Assembly (NCBI GenBank): GCA_003415625.1
Contig: PYIU01000004.1
Coordinates: 496,001 to 560,000 of the forward strand
Origin: Aquanectria penicillioides
Lineage: Eukaryota; Ascomycota; Sordariomycetes; Hypocreales; Nectriaceae
DNA: 64,000 bases
Direction of reading: 5' to 3'
Of this stretch, positions 33,795 through 43,373 are shown piece after piece; the first letter of the stretch is position 1; each line of letters starts with the position of its first letter. The notes below the pieces were generated by a model. That model ran no database searches and was not told the origin of the DNA. It saw only the letters and a program-made list of their open reading frames with translations. A program made the position numbers and the translations under genes.

Positions 33795-35192
33795 ATGTGC
33801 TTGACACTGATCGTGCACCAGACTGAGTGTGAAACCCGCCGTCCGGCTATCATCAACGCCGATGATGGGCTCGTCGTATTCCACCCTCTCGAATATCCTC
33901 AACCATGCGAACACCAACCGTCGGGCAACAAATCAGGTTGCTACTGTCACGGGGATTGCTGCACTCTAAAAAAGTGGCAGGTTTGCAAGGGAAAGAGGGA
34001 TGATATCCCTTGTCGAGGCTGGCAGTCCTACCACATGATCGTTTCCAACCGAGACGAGAACGTCATGCTTGCGCGTTTCGGCCCCCCCTTGAAGTTATGG
34101 GAGAGAATGAAGTTTTCCACTACTGAACAGTCCTATGATATTGGACTAAGGCAACAATTCTTCGACGCAGGTGCCTCAATGTGGCAGTCGGTTGTTGATG
34201 CGCAACAAATCTTGAACAGACTCAAGGTGGAGGGGACTAGTTCTCGACACGAGCATGAATTTTGGCTTGAGCGGAACAGAGAAGCCATGGATCAGTGGAT
34301 GGACAGCTTTCGCGATCTTCAAGAAATTGAGCAGCTATGGAATAACTCAACCGAGCTTGGCATCATGGAACGCTGCCCGTCCAAAGGGCTCTCTAGTCAC
34401 CCATGGGGCCTTGTATTTCAAGCCTTCAGTGATACCGACCCCAACATGAGATACTCACCGTATGAATGGCCAGCATCTCCTGATCGGGAGTACTGTTGTC
34501 TGCCAGAATACACACTCGATCCTGATGTAGCAGAGCTTATAAGCAGGGCATCTCGCACATCCCCGGAGGCCCAATCCCGAGGAAAGCCAGTACCCAGATC
34601 CATCAAAGAGTTGGAACTTGAGATTTCAGAAATTCGACGAAGAATCAATGTCGTGGAGGAAGTTCAATGGCAGATTTACTCTGACTTGTACTCACCGTGC
34701 TCACCCACCGTGAGCGATCCAGAAGACTATGGGTACACGAAGCCACGCCGATGTACTGACAGGGAGGGTGCTGTGTATCCAATTGAAGATTGCTGGGAAG
34801 GTCAACCTCCACCAACATTTGGTCCTGTCCAATGGAAAAGTTTCCGACAAGAGCCACTTCCCGTGCTGATGAGTCCATTGGGAACGTCGTTCATCGATCA
34901 CGATGGCAACCGTGTGAGATATTATCAACCCGGCGCGCCTCATTTGCCCCAGGAATCGGAGTATGAACCCGTTCATGACCTGCCAACTTCTCATGCGCCT
35001 TTGGAAATGGATGCAACTGTCGTGATTCGTTCTGCGGAAACCCCACAAGAATCACCACCTCCTTCAAGCGAACCAAGGTCGAGACGGAAGAGAAAGTGGA
35101 CTGAGGTGGTTCTCGATGAAGCACCCGCAGAGGCGCCTTTGACTCAATCCTCTCCAAAAAGACACAATGGTCAAGCCGCGCATTCCAAGTAA
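33795..35192 (+). CDS. Orphan protein with Cys-rich N-terminus and coiled coil
   Basis: Single exon, 465 residues, ATG at 33795. Residues 1-75 hold many cysteines (CEHQPSGNKSGCYCHGDCC, then VCKGKRDDIPCRGW), which could form a small zinc site or disulfide knot. There is no secretion signal: the short hydrophobic start (MCLTLIVH) is too weak. The middle (about residues 100-190) is helical and Trp/Phe-rich. A short coiled coil lies at about 269-298 (IKELELEISEIRRRINVVEE). The last 60 residues are disordered, with a basic signal (RSRRKRKW). No known domain was recognised. It follows the GCR1_C gene in the same direction; both are intronless and may be lineage-specific. Confidence 0.7.
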   Translation: MCLTLIVHQTECETRRPAIINADDGLVVFHPLEYPQPCEHQPSGNKSGCYCHGDCCTLKKWQVCKGKRDDIPCRGWQSYHMIVSNRDENVMLARFGPPLKLWERMKFSTTEQSYDIGLRQQFFDAGASMWQSVVDAQQILNRLKVEGTSSRHEHEFWLERNREAMDQWMDSFRDLQEIEQLWNNSTELGIMERCPSKGLSSHPWGLVFQAFSDTDPNMRYSPYEWPASPDREYCCLPEYTLDPDVAELISRASRTSPEAQSRGKPVPRSIKELELEISEIRRRINVVEEVQWQIYSDLYSPCSPTVSDPEDYGYTKPRRCTDREGAVYPIEDCWEGQPPPTFGPVQWKSFRQEPLPVLMSPLGTSFIDHDGNRVRYYQPGAPHLPQESEYEPVHDLPTSHAPLEMDATVVIRSAETPQESPPPSSEPRSRRKRKWTEVVLDEAPAEAPLTQSSPKRHNGQAAHSK

Positions 35193-35967
35193 AGTGTGGA
35201 TTACTACTGTACAGGCTCTGGGGCTCTAGAGTGGAAGTGTTAATGGGCGGGTTCACGATGAGACTGGGAACATGGAATTTGGGGCGTTTGAGGACTTGGG
35301 GAACATGATAGGCGTTCATGATCTGATAACATAGACTATCCTAATTTTTGAAGTATGATCGGTGATATTACTATTGATTTTTGTTGGAGGCAGCGCGGCG
35401 TACCTGGATCATTGTGTATGTGATATTTAGACTAGTTGCTAGATGTCTGCCAAATCAAGATGAACTGTCGGCGATTAAATACTGCATTGACGTCGGTATA
35501 TTAGCTACTTCATTTTAACGCCACCGGCTGATGACCACTGCAGCACATGAACGAAACAGCTCAGGCCATCATTCTGCTATCTCGCCGTGTCGTGTAGCCT
35601 GGGGCTATTAGTTGCCTCGTTCTGCAACAACGGCTTCTTAGTAAGATGACCGTCTCTGTAAGGCCGGGGAGCATGCAGTTGTGAGCTCGGTGGGCTGGTT
35701 GCGTCAATTATTCGCCATGACCATATGCAAGAAGCCAATTCATGAGGTAGTCTAAGACTACTGTGTACAATGGGATGCCATGGGTGGCATCACTTTCCGA
35801 AGCCTCCCTACTGGAATCTATATTTTCATGTCAATTGAATCTCACTTCTGAACACTGGCACAATGCGCGAAGCCGAGGATGCTTGAGTCGAGGACACGAG
35901 TTCACGCACTTCTGGGGCCGAACTCTATGGGTCAGATCTGCCGCTCGCAACCCATTCATTCCAGACC
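35193..35967. other. Intergenic region
   Basis: No gene recognised; the short frame at 35763-35987 has no protein character. Lies between the Cys-rich orphan and the decayed coiled-coil gene. Confidence 0.35.
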
Positions 35968-36700
35968 ATGCCCACCGAAGTCGATGAACGTGATATTCAA
36001 TCCGAAACGACAGAGGCCCGTGGCTCAGATAAAGGTAGAGTGGAAATCCTGCAAGGCGAAATCAAGCAGGAGCAAGCAGCTCGAGACGCTACGCAGGGTC
36101 AAATAAATGAGCTGATCGAGGGACTCAAGGTGAAGGATGAGGAAGTGGAAATTTTGAGACAGAGGATGCAGGCTCTGTGGGACATGCATGCAGGTGGTAG
36201 ATACTCCAAAAAGTTCGCTTCTTTCAAAGCGAATCCAGGCTTTGACGGACGAGATTCAACAAAAGGAAGAGGAAAAATAGCGGCTGAAAAGAGAGCTATC
36301 TGAGAAAGAGAATCGAATTGTTTCTCTTGAGAAAGAACTCGTGGATGCAAAGCGAAAGATTGAAGAAATGGCAGAGCAGCACCGGGCCGACGAGATGGCG
36401 TTTCGACAAGAGCTCGATGAGTAGCGAATGATTGACCTCGAGGATGAGTTCGCGCGCATCAGATCCGCAAAAATGCAGCAGCTCTACAATGAACAATCTC
36501 AGAATTACCAGCTGCACCACATGCCACAGCTGCCCAACGACCAGCAGCTCATGATTCAGTCTGAGGACGCCGATTCGTCGCAGCCAAGATCGCTTTCGAC
36601 TCCGAAGTACCACAGAGGCAAAGGGGAAAATGACAGTAGGAAGTGCACTGAGATGTCTAGATCAAAGAGAGATCGGACAACGATGTCAGTAGCAAGATGA
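35968..36700 (+). pseudogene. Decayed coiled-coil protein gene
   Basis: From ATG at 35968 a charged coiled coil is read (EILQGEIKQEQAARDATQGQ, VKDEEVEILRQRMQALWDMH) up to about 36195. It then continues in another frame from about 36225 (QALTDEIQQKEEEK, LKRELSEKENRIVSLEKELV, KRKIEEMAEQHRADEMAFRQ, MIDLEDEFARIRSAKMQQLY) to a stop at 36698. Within the second part are two in-frame TAG codons at 36278 and 36422, both where a heptad Gln (CAG) would fit. A 38-base stretch between the frames has GT and AG at its ends but does not join in phase. One frame break plus two stops argue for a pseudogene of about 240 codons. Both TAGs could be C-to-T changes at CpA, the RIP context. The original function is unknown. 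Confidence 0.7.
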
Positions 36701-37285
36701 GGCTGTACTTTTTGTTCCCCATTCATGGATGACGATTGATGCTGATAAAATGGTGTAGCAACACTCTGGCATTTTTTGCGACGTGATTGGTGAAGATGAT
36801 CTGTACACCTAGGGATGGAAATAATCGTTAATCTGTTTTCATCATTTGCAAAGGTAAATTTCACGTGAAAACGCATTTCCGACCGATCTACTCGGAAGAT
36901 GGAAACGGGACTGTTGGAGATTAGCTGGACTCGTGCTCTTCCGTACTTCTCGATGAAAGCAAACAGCCCAGCGACTTAGGTACCTAGGCAATGGATGCTG
37001 GATGACTAAGCGCAACGGCCACAATCCTTAGTCATCCAAAATCTTCCCACTCCAAACGCGCCCCTCGACCCCTGACACGTCTCCTCAGAGAGCAGCCAGA
37101 TAATCGCATCGCATCGGCACCGCACCTTTCGAGATCCAATCTCCCTCCCTGCTTCTTGTTTGCGCGCGCCGCACACTCGCACATCGAACGGCCTCGAGCT
37201 TTCTTCAGTCTCTCCTTTATATATTATTGTTTCTTTTTTACACACTGGTTTATTTGACGCCCCAAGTCAAAACCCACCCGCCGTC
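36701..37285. promoter_or_regulatory. DPM3 upstream region
   Basis: Pseudogene 3' flank, then a CT-rich leader (37060-37285) with TTTATATATTATTG at about 37214-37227, a plausible TATA-like element about 60 bases before the DPM3 start. No gene seen. Confidence 0.45.
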
Positions 37286-37741
37286 ATGACCCGCGCCCAG
37301 CAGACCATCTCGCTTGGCCTCCTCGTCTCCTCCGTATGGGCTTCCCACCCCAGTCTCCTGACCTAGACAATTGACTGACCGAACACGCTGCAGCTCTACC
37401 TCGCCCTTTTCCTCGAGCTCATCCCTCTTCCTCCTGTGATCCAGCAGCAGATTGTCCCTGTCGTACGTCACTTCCTCCCAGTCCACACGTCGCTGTCGCC
37501 GTCGATGCCACCGACCGTCACCGTCCCCCTCCCTTTCCCTCGCTACTCTTCGTTCCATGCTAACAACGCAACTGAATAGCTTCCCTTTTGGGCCCTCGTC
37601 TCGTTTGGCGCATTCCTTCTTTTCCGCCTCGGCTTCGGCATTCTCACCTTCAACGATGTCCCCAACGCACACAAGGAGCTGATGCAGGAGATCGACCAGG
37701 CCAAGGTCGAGCTGAGGAAGCTGGGTGTCGATGTCGACTAA
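37286..37741 (+). CDS. DPM3: Dolichol-phosphate mannosyltransferase subunit 3
   Basis: Three small exons, 37286-37333, 37394-37462 and 37580-37741, encode 92 residues, the usual DPM3 size; none is long enough to stand out alone. The product has two membrane helices (LGLLVSSLYLALFLELIPLP and LPFWALVSFGAFLLFRLGFG) followed by the diagnostic FNDVPNAHKELMQEIDQAK and a short charged coiled tail. DPM3 anchors the catalytic DPM1 subunit of dolichol-phosphate-mannose synthase in the ER membrane, supplying mannose for N-glycans, GPI anchors and O-mannosylation. Both introns have clear donors (GTATGG, GTACGT) and acceptors (CAG, TAG), and the second has a GCTAAC branch-point-like element. All joins are in phase. 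Confidence 0.93.
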
Positions 37742-38188
37742 GCTGCCCGCAGGCGAACATGCTGCGACGGACACGGGCTCGGGGAATCTTAATGGACATA
37801 GAGAAAAACATCAACGGGGTGTACGATGGTCGAGTCGCATCCAGGCCCTAATCTAATAGCTGGCCAAATACATTAATCGCAGTCCCATGGTATCTATGGT
37901 GTTTTTGCATCGTGTTATTCGTACATGCGCCCCGCGCATCCGACCCATCTGTCATCTGCAGGGCACCCGTGGCCCCTTTAATGAAGAAAATCATGCTTTC
38001 CCGTCTCCCATCTCATGCCCGCCGTGATGAATATCATGCCTCGGCTCCAGCGACCAATGCTACGATCCTTCGGACCGCCGCTTCCAACTTCTCGCCGCCG
38101 TCCACCAGGGCCGCAAACAGCTTAGGTATCTTGCTGAGAGATCCTCTCTCATCCATTTGATGCCCTAGATTAACTTGTCAGAACTTCT
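37742..38188. other. Convergent 3' intergenic region
   Basis: Between the stops of DPM3 and the complement-strand gene. No gene or repeat recognised. Confidence 0.4.
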
Positions 38189-40066
38189 TCAAGAAAAACA
38201 ATAGCCTTGACACCACTCACATTTTCCTGGGACGCCAATCATGACCGCAAGCCTGCTCTGTGCTTCTCCTGTCCAATCGAACTCAATCTTCCACTCAAAC
38301 CGCACGTTGGAGCCAGAGAGACCCTCGCCATTGGGAACTGCAACTTCGAACCACTGTTGGCCGAGGTATCGTATGAGATCCGCCTTGTGCAGTGGACTGG
38401 CGTCTTCCGAATCGTCTTCATCATCAACCTCGTCGTCTTTTCTCCTCTTGGGTTTTCGGGCTCGCATCTTCCCTGCAGTCTCCGCCACAGAGCCCTTGGA
38501 AACAAAACCTTCTTCCAGTCGGCACCAAAAGGCTGACCGTTCGGTAGCGACCCGAACCCATTCGCCCATGGCCCACGAGATGACCCCGACGTTCTGCTGC
38601 ATGGTTCGGTTGCAGTCGCCAACACATACTTTCTCAACAAATTGACCAAGCTCAGCCCTTGCGGTTGGCTCTAGAGCTGGCACTGCCAAGTTGAGAATAG
38701 ATAGGTCCATGGCGTTGACGGTCATCTCAACGCGTGCCGTGAATAGGCCAGAGAACTCGCGAGACCTAAGTGTGATGGAGTGTAGCTGTCTTAGTGGTTC
38801 ATCGGCTTCCTTTGGCAGGATGGAGACATTCGAGTCTAGAGAGAAGGGATTGAACAACTCCAGGTATTGCAGTTCTTCTTGGGCTGTCATCTGCACGGGG
38901 TGGTGTGACTTGATGTCAAATACTTCGGTCGCCTTGCTAGGGACTGAGAGTGCAGGCGGCGGTTTTCCAAACGGCAAAAGTGCAATCGGGTTGATTGCTG
39001 CTTTCACCAATATTTGAGACGGTTTAGGATGGTGTTGGCCATTCGACGTATGTTGGCGGTGCATGAGTTCAACAACTCGCTCCGGCTCCGAGGGGGCCAA
39101 TACCCGACCCGATTTCTGCATCGCGCGGATGCGCCCGTTCTCCTTCTCAGCGGTTCCTAAATCTTTCTTCAGGGCCTTGATTTCCTCCAGAAGAGCATCT
39201 CTCTCCTGCTTCTTCGTCGCGTTCGCGTCGAACACTCGAGTCTGTCTGGGATTATCTATTGATGGTTTGGCGACTGGCTTGGCGACTGGGTTTGCGACCG
39301 GCGCCTTGGATTGTGCTTCATTTTCTTTCCCAAAGAGAGAGTTCTTCATGCCCTTCGTGGGGAACTCCACATCCTCAGATATACGGGCTGGTGGCTGCTT
39401 GAGCGGCGAGCTCGGTTTCTGTTTGTTCTTCTCTCGCCAGCGTAGTGGACTTGAGTGGATCCCTCGTGGCGGTGTTGATGAGACCGCATCGGGGACAGAA
39501 GGGGGCAGCTCTGGTTCGGGAATCGCTGGTGGTGGCATAGAAGCCGAAGGGGCTTCTGGCGCGTCGGGTAGAGGTGATCGCCGGAGCACTTTCCCGCGAA
39601 ACGGATTGAAGTCTTCCTCCTCGTCTGATCCAGGTGGCGGTAGCGGACGCGGGTTTGGCCGCTTGGGTGTTCGCCTTGCGGGAGAGCCCATAGCACCTCC
39701 GGCGCGTCGGGCCTGTCGTTGCTCGTCGGGCGAGGGCTCTGCTTCCTCAGTTCTCGGGCCATCACTTGCTAGCACGCTCTCTGCCAACCGCCTGGCTAGA
39801 AGCTCTGAAGGGCTCTCCTCTACAGGATCATCTCGAAGAAGCTGCGTTTGAGTGTGGGGCTGAGGTGATTTCTGAGGGGACGCGGACTTTCGTCTCTCTA
39901 GGATTTGGGGATTATGGCGCGAAAGGCTTGCTTTGGTTGGCGATGCGTAGGAAGGTCGCTTTCGTCGCGTAGTCGGCTCTGGCGAGTTGGAATTCCCAGA
40001 TGCGTTGGGGATCTCGACTGAGGTTCGAGGCGAGGTGCGCCGCCGCTTTGGCGCAGACTCCTCCAT
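38189..40066 (-). CDS. Large nuclear-type protein with coiled coil and C-terminal globular domain
   Basis: One exon of 625 residues from ATG 40066. Residues 1-270 are disordered, rich in Pro/Ser/Arg, with basic clusters (PKRRRTSPRTS, TRRKRPSYASPTKASLSRHN) typical of nuclear proteins and several S/T-P sites. A coiled coil lies at about 286-316 (KKQERDALLEEIKALKKDLG). The rest (about 355-620) is folded: LLPFGKPPPALSVPSKATEV, DIKSHHPVQMTAQEELQYLE, NAMDLSILNLAVPALEP, then a basic/acidic insert (RARKPKRRKDDEVDDEDDSE) before a final beta-rich WFEVAVPNGEG..VRFEWKIEFDWTG. The layout of disordered N-terminus, coiled coil and globular end recalls inner-kinetochore COMA subunits, but I cannot confirm that. 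Conserved style suggests an ordinary nuclear gene. Confidence 0.75.
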   Translation of the reverse strand: MEESAPKRRRTSPRTSVEIPNASGNSNSPEPTTRRKRPSYASPTKASLSRHNPQILERRKSASPQKSPQPHTQTQLLRDDPVEESPSELLARRLAESVLASDGPRTEEAEPSPDEQRQARRAGGAMGSPARRTPKRPNPRPLPPPGSDEEEDFNPFRGKVLRRSPLPDAPEAPSASMPPPAIPEPELPPSVPDAVSSTPPRGIHSSPLRWREKNKQKPSSPLKQPPARISEDVEFPTKGMKNSLFGKENEAQSKAPVANPVAKPVAKPSIDNPRQTRVFDANATKKQERDALLEEIKALKKDLGTAEKENGRIRAMQKSGRVLAPSEPERVVELMHRQHTSNGQHHPKPSQILVKAAINPIALLPFGKPPPALSVPSKATEVFDIKSHHPVQMTAQEELQYLELFNPFSLDSNVSILPKEADEPLRQLHSITLRSREFSGLFTARVEMTVNAMDLSILNLAVPALEPTARAELGQFVEKVCVGDCNRTMQQNVGVISWAMGEWVRVATERSAFWCRLEEGFVSKGSVAETAGKMRARKPKRRKDDEVDDEDDSEDASPLHKADLIRYLGQQWFEVAVPNGEGLSGSNVRFEWKIEFDWTGEAQSRLAVMIGVPGKCEWCQGYCFS

Positions 40067-40748
40067 GGCTCAATTGTTCGATGTTGCTGGTCCGTCAGGC
40101 GCACCTCATGACTGTGTTGCTTGCTCTGAGTGTGGCGTTGAATTGGAGCTTACACAAGGATGGAGCTTGACTGGTCGCATTGGGCGATTGTTTACACGGC
40201 CCGGCCCCAGTCGCGTCCACCTGGTGGGCCTCACCGCCTGCCGAGTTTGGTTCAATGCACCGTGTGAGACAAGCCACGACCAGACATGAACTGTCGAAGA
40301 TCGGCTTGTCAGTCAAGCAGCTTATTTTCCAACCAAGAATCCCCTTTGCAGCGACTTTTCATTTTTCAGAGCTTCCTACCGCTGTCGGAAGATAGATACA
40401 TGGCTTCTCTACTTCTCACGGTCGCTTGCCACTGACATAGGAAGCATGTGACGCGTGTTCTCACGTGATGCTCTCTGTGCTCACACTGGAGTGATCCAGA
40501 GCCAGGGTACGTACCTTCTCGGCGAGCCCACTCGCTCGCTCAGCACCACGGCAATGGCCTCCATTGGTAATCCCGTCCGATGACGTCCGAGGCAAGTGAC
40601 GGATTTCCGAGTCACGAACTACAGCAAATTCGTTCCAACTCCCGTTCAGCCGTCTTCCACCAACACTTTTGCCCGAGCCCCCAAGAAAAGCCGCCACGGA
40701 TGCAGTCGCAATAACCCGATCACCATCTCCTCGCTGATATTCCACACC
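40067..40748. promoter_or_regulatory. Divergent promoter between two housekeeping-type genes
   Basis: Head-to-head start codons 682 bases apart. A GTG-led frame continuous with the downstream protein begins at 40596, but the mitochondrial presequence starts at ATG 40749, so this part is leader. No defined regulator sites. Confidence 0.45.
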
Positions 40749-41534
40749 ATGTCAATCCCAGTGCGATTGGCTCCCCGGCTGCGGCCCTTATTCTCGTCGG
40801 CTGCGCATAGCCGGTCCTTTGCCAGCGCCTCCAAGGTTGTTGTGGAAGAATGGCCGCAGAGAACACCACTGGGGTTTTACTACGAAACCATCCTACAAAA
40901 GCCCACTCAGTACGATGGGCCAGGCAAAGCGCCGAGGTCTCCAGTCCCTGAAGTCCCTTCCCCCGAAACGTCGACTCCCTCCACGCCCGACAACTCAAAG
41001 ACCGACGTCCCCACGCAGTCCTCCTCCTCTTCATCCGCTCCCGCTTCTTCAACCATCGCCCAGACCCAGTCAAGTTCTGCAGATCAAACAGCCGAAGAGA
41101 AGATGCGCAATATTTTCGGCTCTCGTGTGCTCTCTGCCGAAGAAATTGCGAGCCGTCTCGCTAGCAAGAAGTCCCAGTCCACATACATTGCTGGCGTTCT
41201 TGTACCACCCAAGCCTGAAGAGCCTGACAACTGCTGCATGAGCGGGTGCGTCAACTGCGTGTGGGAGCGATTCCGCGAAGAGATGGAGGACTGGACCCTC
41301 AAGAATACCCAGGCGCAAAAGGCCCTGGCCGAGCAGTCCGGGTCTATGGATTCCGACGGTGGCGGCTCAGAGTCTAACTGGGCACCTGGGGTGGACGTGG
41401 GCGAACCCAAGATCGCCAAGGACCTCTGGGCAAATGATGTGTTTGAGAGTGTGCCAGTAGGGATTAGAGAGTTTATGAAGCAGGAGAAGCGGCTGAAGGA
41501 GCAGCATGAGCGAGAGGGTACTTCAGGAAACTAA
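40749..41534 (+). CDS. Mitochondrial Oxidored-like domain protein
   Basis: Single exon, 261 residues. The chosen start ATG 40749 gives an Arg/Ser/Ala-rich, acid-free presequence (MSIPVRLAPRLRPLFSSAAH) typical of mitochondrial import. A Ser/Thr/Pro linker follows. The diagnostic element is PPKPEEPDNCCMSGCVNCVW at about residues 156-175, the four-cysteine motif (CC-x3-C-x2-C) of the Oxidored-like family (Pfam PF09791; yeast YPL107W), followed by ERFREEMEDW. The C-terminal 60 residues are charged and end in a helical EKRLKEQHE segment. The family is poorly characterised; the cysteines may bind metal. The name is historical, so oxidoreductase activity should not be assumed. Confidence 0.85.
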   Translation: MSIPVRLAPRLRPLFSSAAHSRSFASASKVVVEEWPQRTPLGFYYETILQKPTQYDGPGKAPRSPVPEVPSPETSTPSTPDNSKTDVPTQSSSSSSAPASSTIAQTQSSSADQTAEEKMRNIFGSRVLSAEEIASRLASKKSQSTYIAGVLVPPKPEEPDNCCMSGCVNCVWERFREEMEDWTLKNTQAQKALAEQSGSMDSDGGGSESNWAPGVDVGEPKIAKDLWANDVFESVPVGIREFMKQEKRLKEQHEREGTSGN

Positions 41535-41834
41535 ATTAGAGTAGAGTTTGCGGGCGAGGCACTTGGTGAAAATAGTATATACCCCCACTATGGTCCTGTG
41601 TATAGAGGGACCGTGGCCTTGATAGACATGATGATGATATGAATAGACTTTGCCATTTTGGATAGGCACCTCAACGGCTCACCCATCTCCGATGTTGAAG
41701 ACGGACCCTCGACTTCCGGCTTAAATATCCACGGACTGCATTGTTTGGAGTGGGATCTCTGCACCATCCCACATCTAATTCACACTTCTCTACGTCTCAG
41801 GCTACAACGTGTTGTCTTTGCCCTCATCCCTATC

Positions 41835-43187
41835 ATGGCTCCCAGGGGTATCAGACATGCTCCATCTGCATGCCCCCAGTGCGGGACGAAGCTCATTACT
41901 CTTGACTATCTTATTCCTGGACGCACTCACAACCAATCGTGCCGCAGCGGCCCGATGCTCATGCCAGATCGGACACAAAGCATCCACGCACCAACAGTAG
42001 AGCATGTCTTGGTCAAACGAGATGACATTTACTACATCAGCCCTAAGACAATTAAACCAACTCAAGAACAAACAACCATGAACGATTCGACAACGGGGAA
42101 AATGGCGACACTAATGGCACCTCGAAAGCGCAATGTTAACCGCCTAGGGCAAGCATTAGGCTCATTGTTTGACCGCCAGAATGGTGCGCCAGAGCTTAAA
42201 CTGAGAGAACTGGCATCTACGGAAAAGTCTCGGGTCTATACCACTATGGTTCGCAACAAAACGTATGTTGTGAAGCTTTGCGATGAAGTTCCTGCCCAGC
42301 ATGAGTTGCTTGCGCAGTCACGAGTCTACAATCACTTGAAGCTACGGTGGCGCCTAGTACGTGATTGCTTACAATTGCCTCAGCTTCCTGCACCTCGGGT
42401 TCCACGGCCAGGGCCTAAAGTCATGAATCGTCGATATTTGGGGACGTCATCAACTTGCGAGGGGTTCATGATGGAATATATTGAACCGCTTCACCCACAA
42501 CAACGGTCAATGTTGATCCAAAAGTACTTGGACCCACAGCTCCATGAAGCTACTCTTGGGCATCCTGACTTCCACGAAATGGGCTTGGACATTAGGATGG
42601 GAGAAATGAGTCCAGAGCGAGACTCTCAATCCAGTAGGCTTCTTGATCGACCCGCCTACTTTAATCAACTGTGGCGAGAATGCCAGGCATTTATTCCGAC
42701 TTGGGCGACCACAATGGGTGCGACATTGGCGATTTTGCACTGGAGTTGCGGTTTCGATGCACGGGGCGTCGAATTTCGGCTGGGGCTTCACAGGAATTGG
42801 AACCAACTGTGGATTTCCGATTTTGGTGATTGCGGGTATGTTGTGAGGAATTTCGAATTTGTCGAGTCTTCTTTGGTCGAGGCTGTCATGGAGAACCCGA
42901 CTTGGCCACGGCCACCCATGGCACCAAGCCTGAGCAGTGCAGATGATCAAGGCCAAGTGCTGACGAGAACGTGGCAACGGTTTCGGGATGGGTACTTGGC
43001 AGCTAGCGCTGAAATTTTGTTTGACACCCATTCTCTTGTCCGCGAAAGACGTTTGCCTGTAAGGTTCATGTCCAAGTTAGAATCAATGTGGAAGTTACAA
43101 GCAAGCGGTGGGACAGCATCGGGGGAGGTGTCAGAGACGAGCAACATTTATATGGAATCCTCAGATTCATCGTCTGATGAGGAGTAA
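41835..43187 (+). CDS. DUF3669-like protein
   Basis: Single exon; the frame is open from 41658 but the first ATG is 41835, giving 450 residues. The N-terminus has a possible zinc element (CPQCGTKL ... C). The central region holds RVYNHLKLRWRLVRDCL and EGFMMEYIEPL. The key stretch is TMGATLAILHWSCGFDARGV with EFRLG, then LWISDFGDCGYV (residues about 292-340). LA-[IL]-[IL]HW..G.DARGVEF.LG followed by LW..DF..C is the signature of the fungal DUF3669 family, which is remotely similar to aminoglycoside-phosphotransferase/kinase-like folds. Function unknown; catalytic ability uncertain. The 300 bases upstream of the start hold nothing else. It ends tail to tail with HPT1, 186 bases apart. Confidence 0.8.
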   Translation: MAPRGIRHAPSACPQCGTKLITLDYLIPGRTHNQSCRSGPMLMPDRTQSIHAPTVEHVLVKRDDIYYISPKTIKPTQEQTTMNDSTTGKMATLMAPRKRNVNRLGQALGSLFDRQNGAPELKLRELASTEKSRVYTTMVRNKTYVVKLCDEVPAQHELLAQSRVYNHLKLRWRLVRDCLQLPQLPAPRVPRPGPKVMNRRYLGTSSTCEGFMMEYIEPLHPQQRSMLIQKYLDPQLHEATLGHPDFHEMGLDIRMGEMSPERDSQSSRLLDRPAYFNQLWRECQAFIPTWATTMGATLAILHWSCGFDARGVEFRLGLHRNWNQLWISDFGDCGYVVRNFEFVESSLVEAVMENPTWPRPPMAPSLSSADDQGQVLTRTWQRFRDGYLAASAEILFDTHSLVRERRLPVRFMSKLESMWKLQASGGTASGEVSETSNIYMESSDSSSDEE

Positions 43188-43272
43188 GCATAAGAGAGGG
43201 TAAAATATCACCAGTATTCATTTGAAGTTCAAAATCAAGCGACATCTGAGGGCAGAAAATCAAACAGAAAGG

Positions 43273-43290
43273 AAAAAAAAAAAAAAAAAA
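43273..43290 (+). repeat. A18 homopolymer between convergent genes
   Basis: Eighteen A residues in the 186-base gap between the DUF3669-like and HPT1 stops. A poly(dA:dT) tract could separate the converging transcription units. Confidence 0.85.
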
Positions 43291-43373
43291 TTCTTTTAGA
43301 TTTCTGGGCGGTATTCATTCATCGTAGCCGTGTTTTCGGTCTGGTAACATCTTTGTCTAGTACAAATGGCCAT

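Noticed and set aside
39063..39851. + strand open frame (262 codons) antisense to the 38189-40066 gene
   Set aside because: Ser/Gly-rich shadow of the Pro/Ser-rich sense protein.
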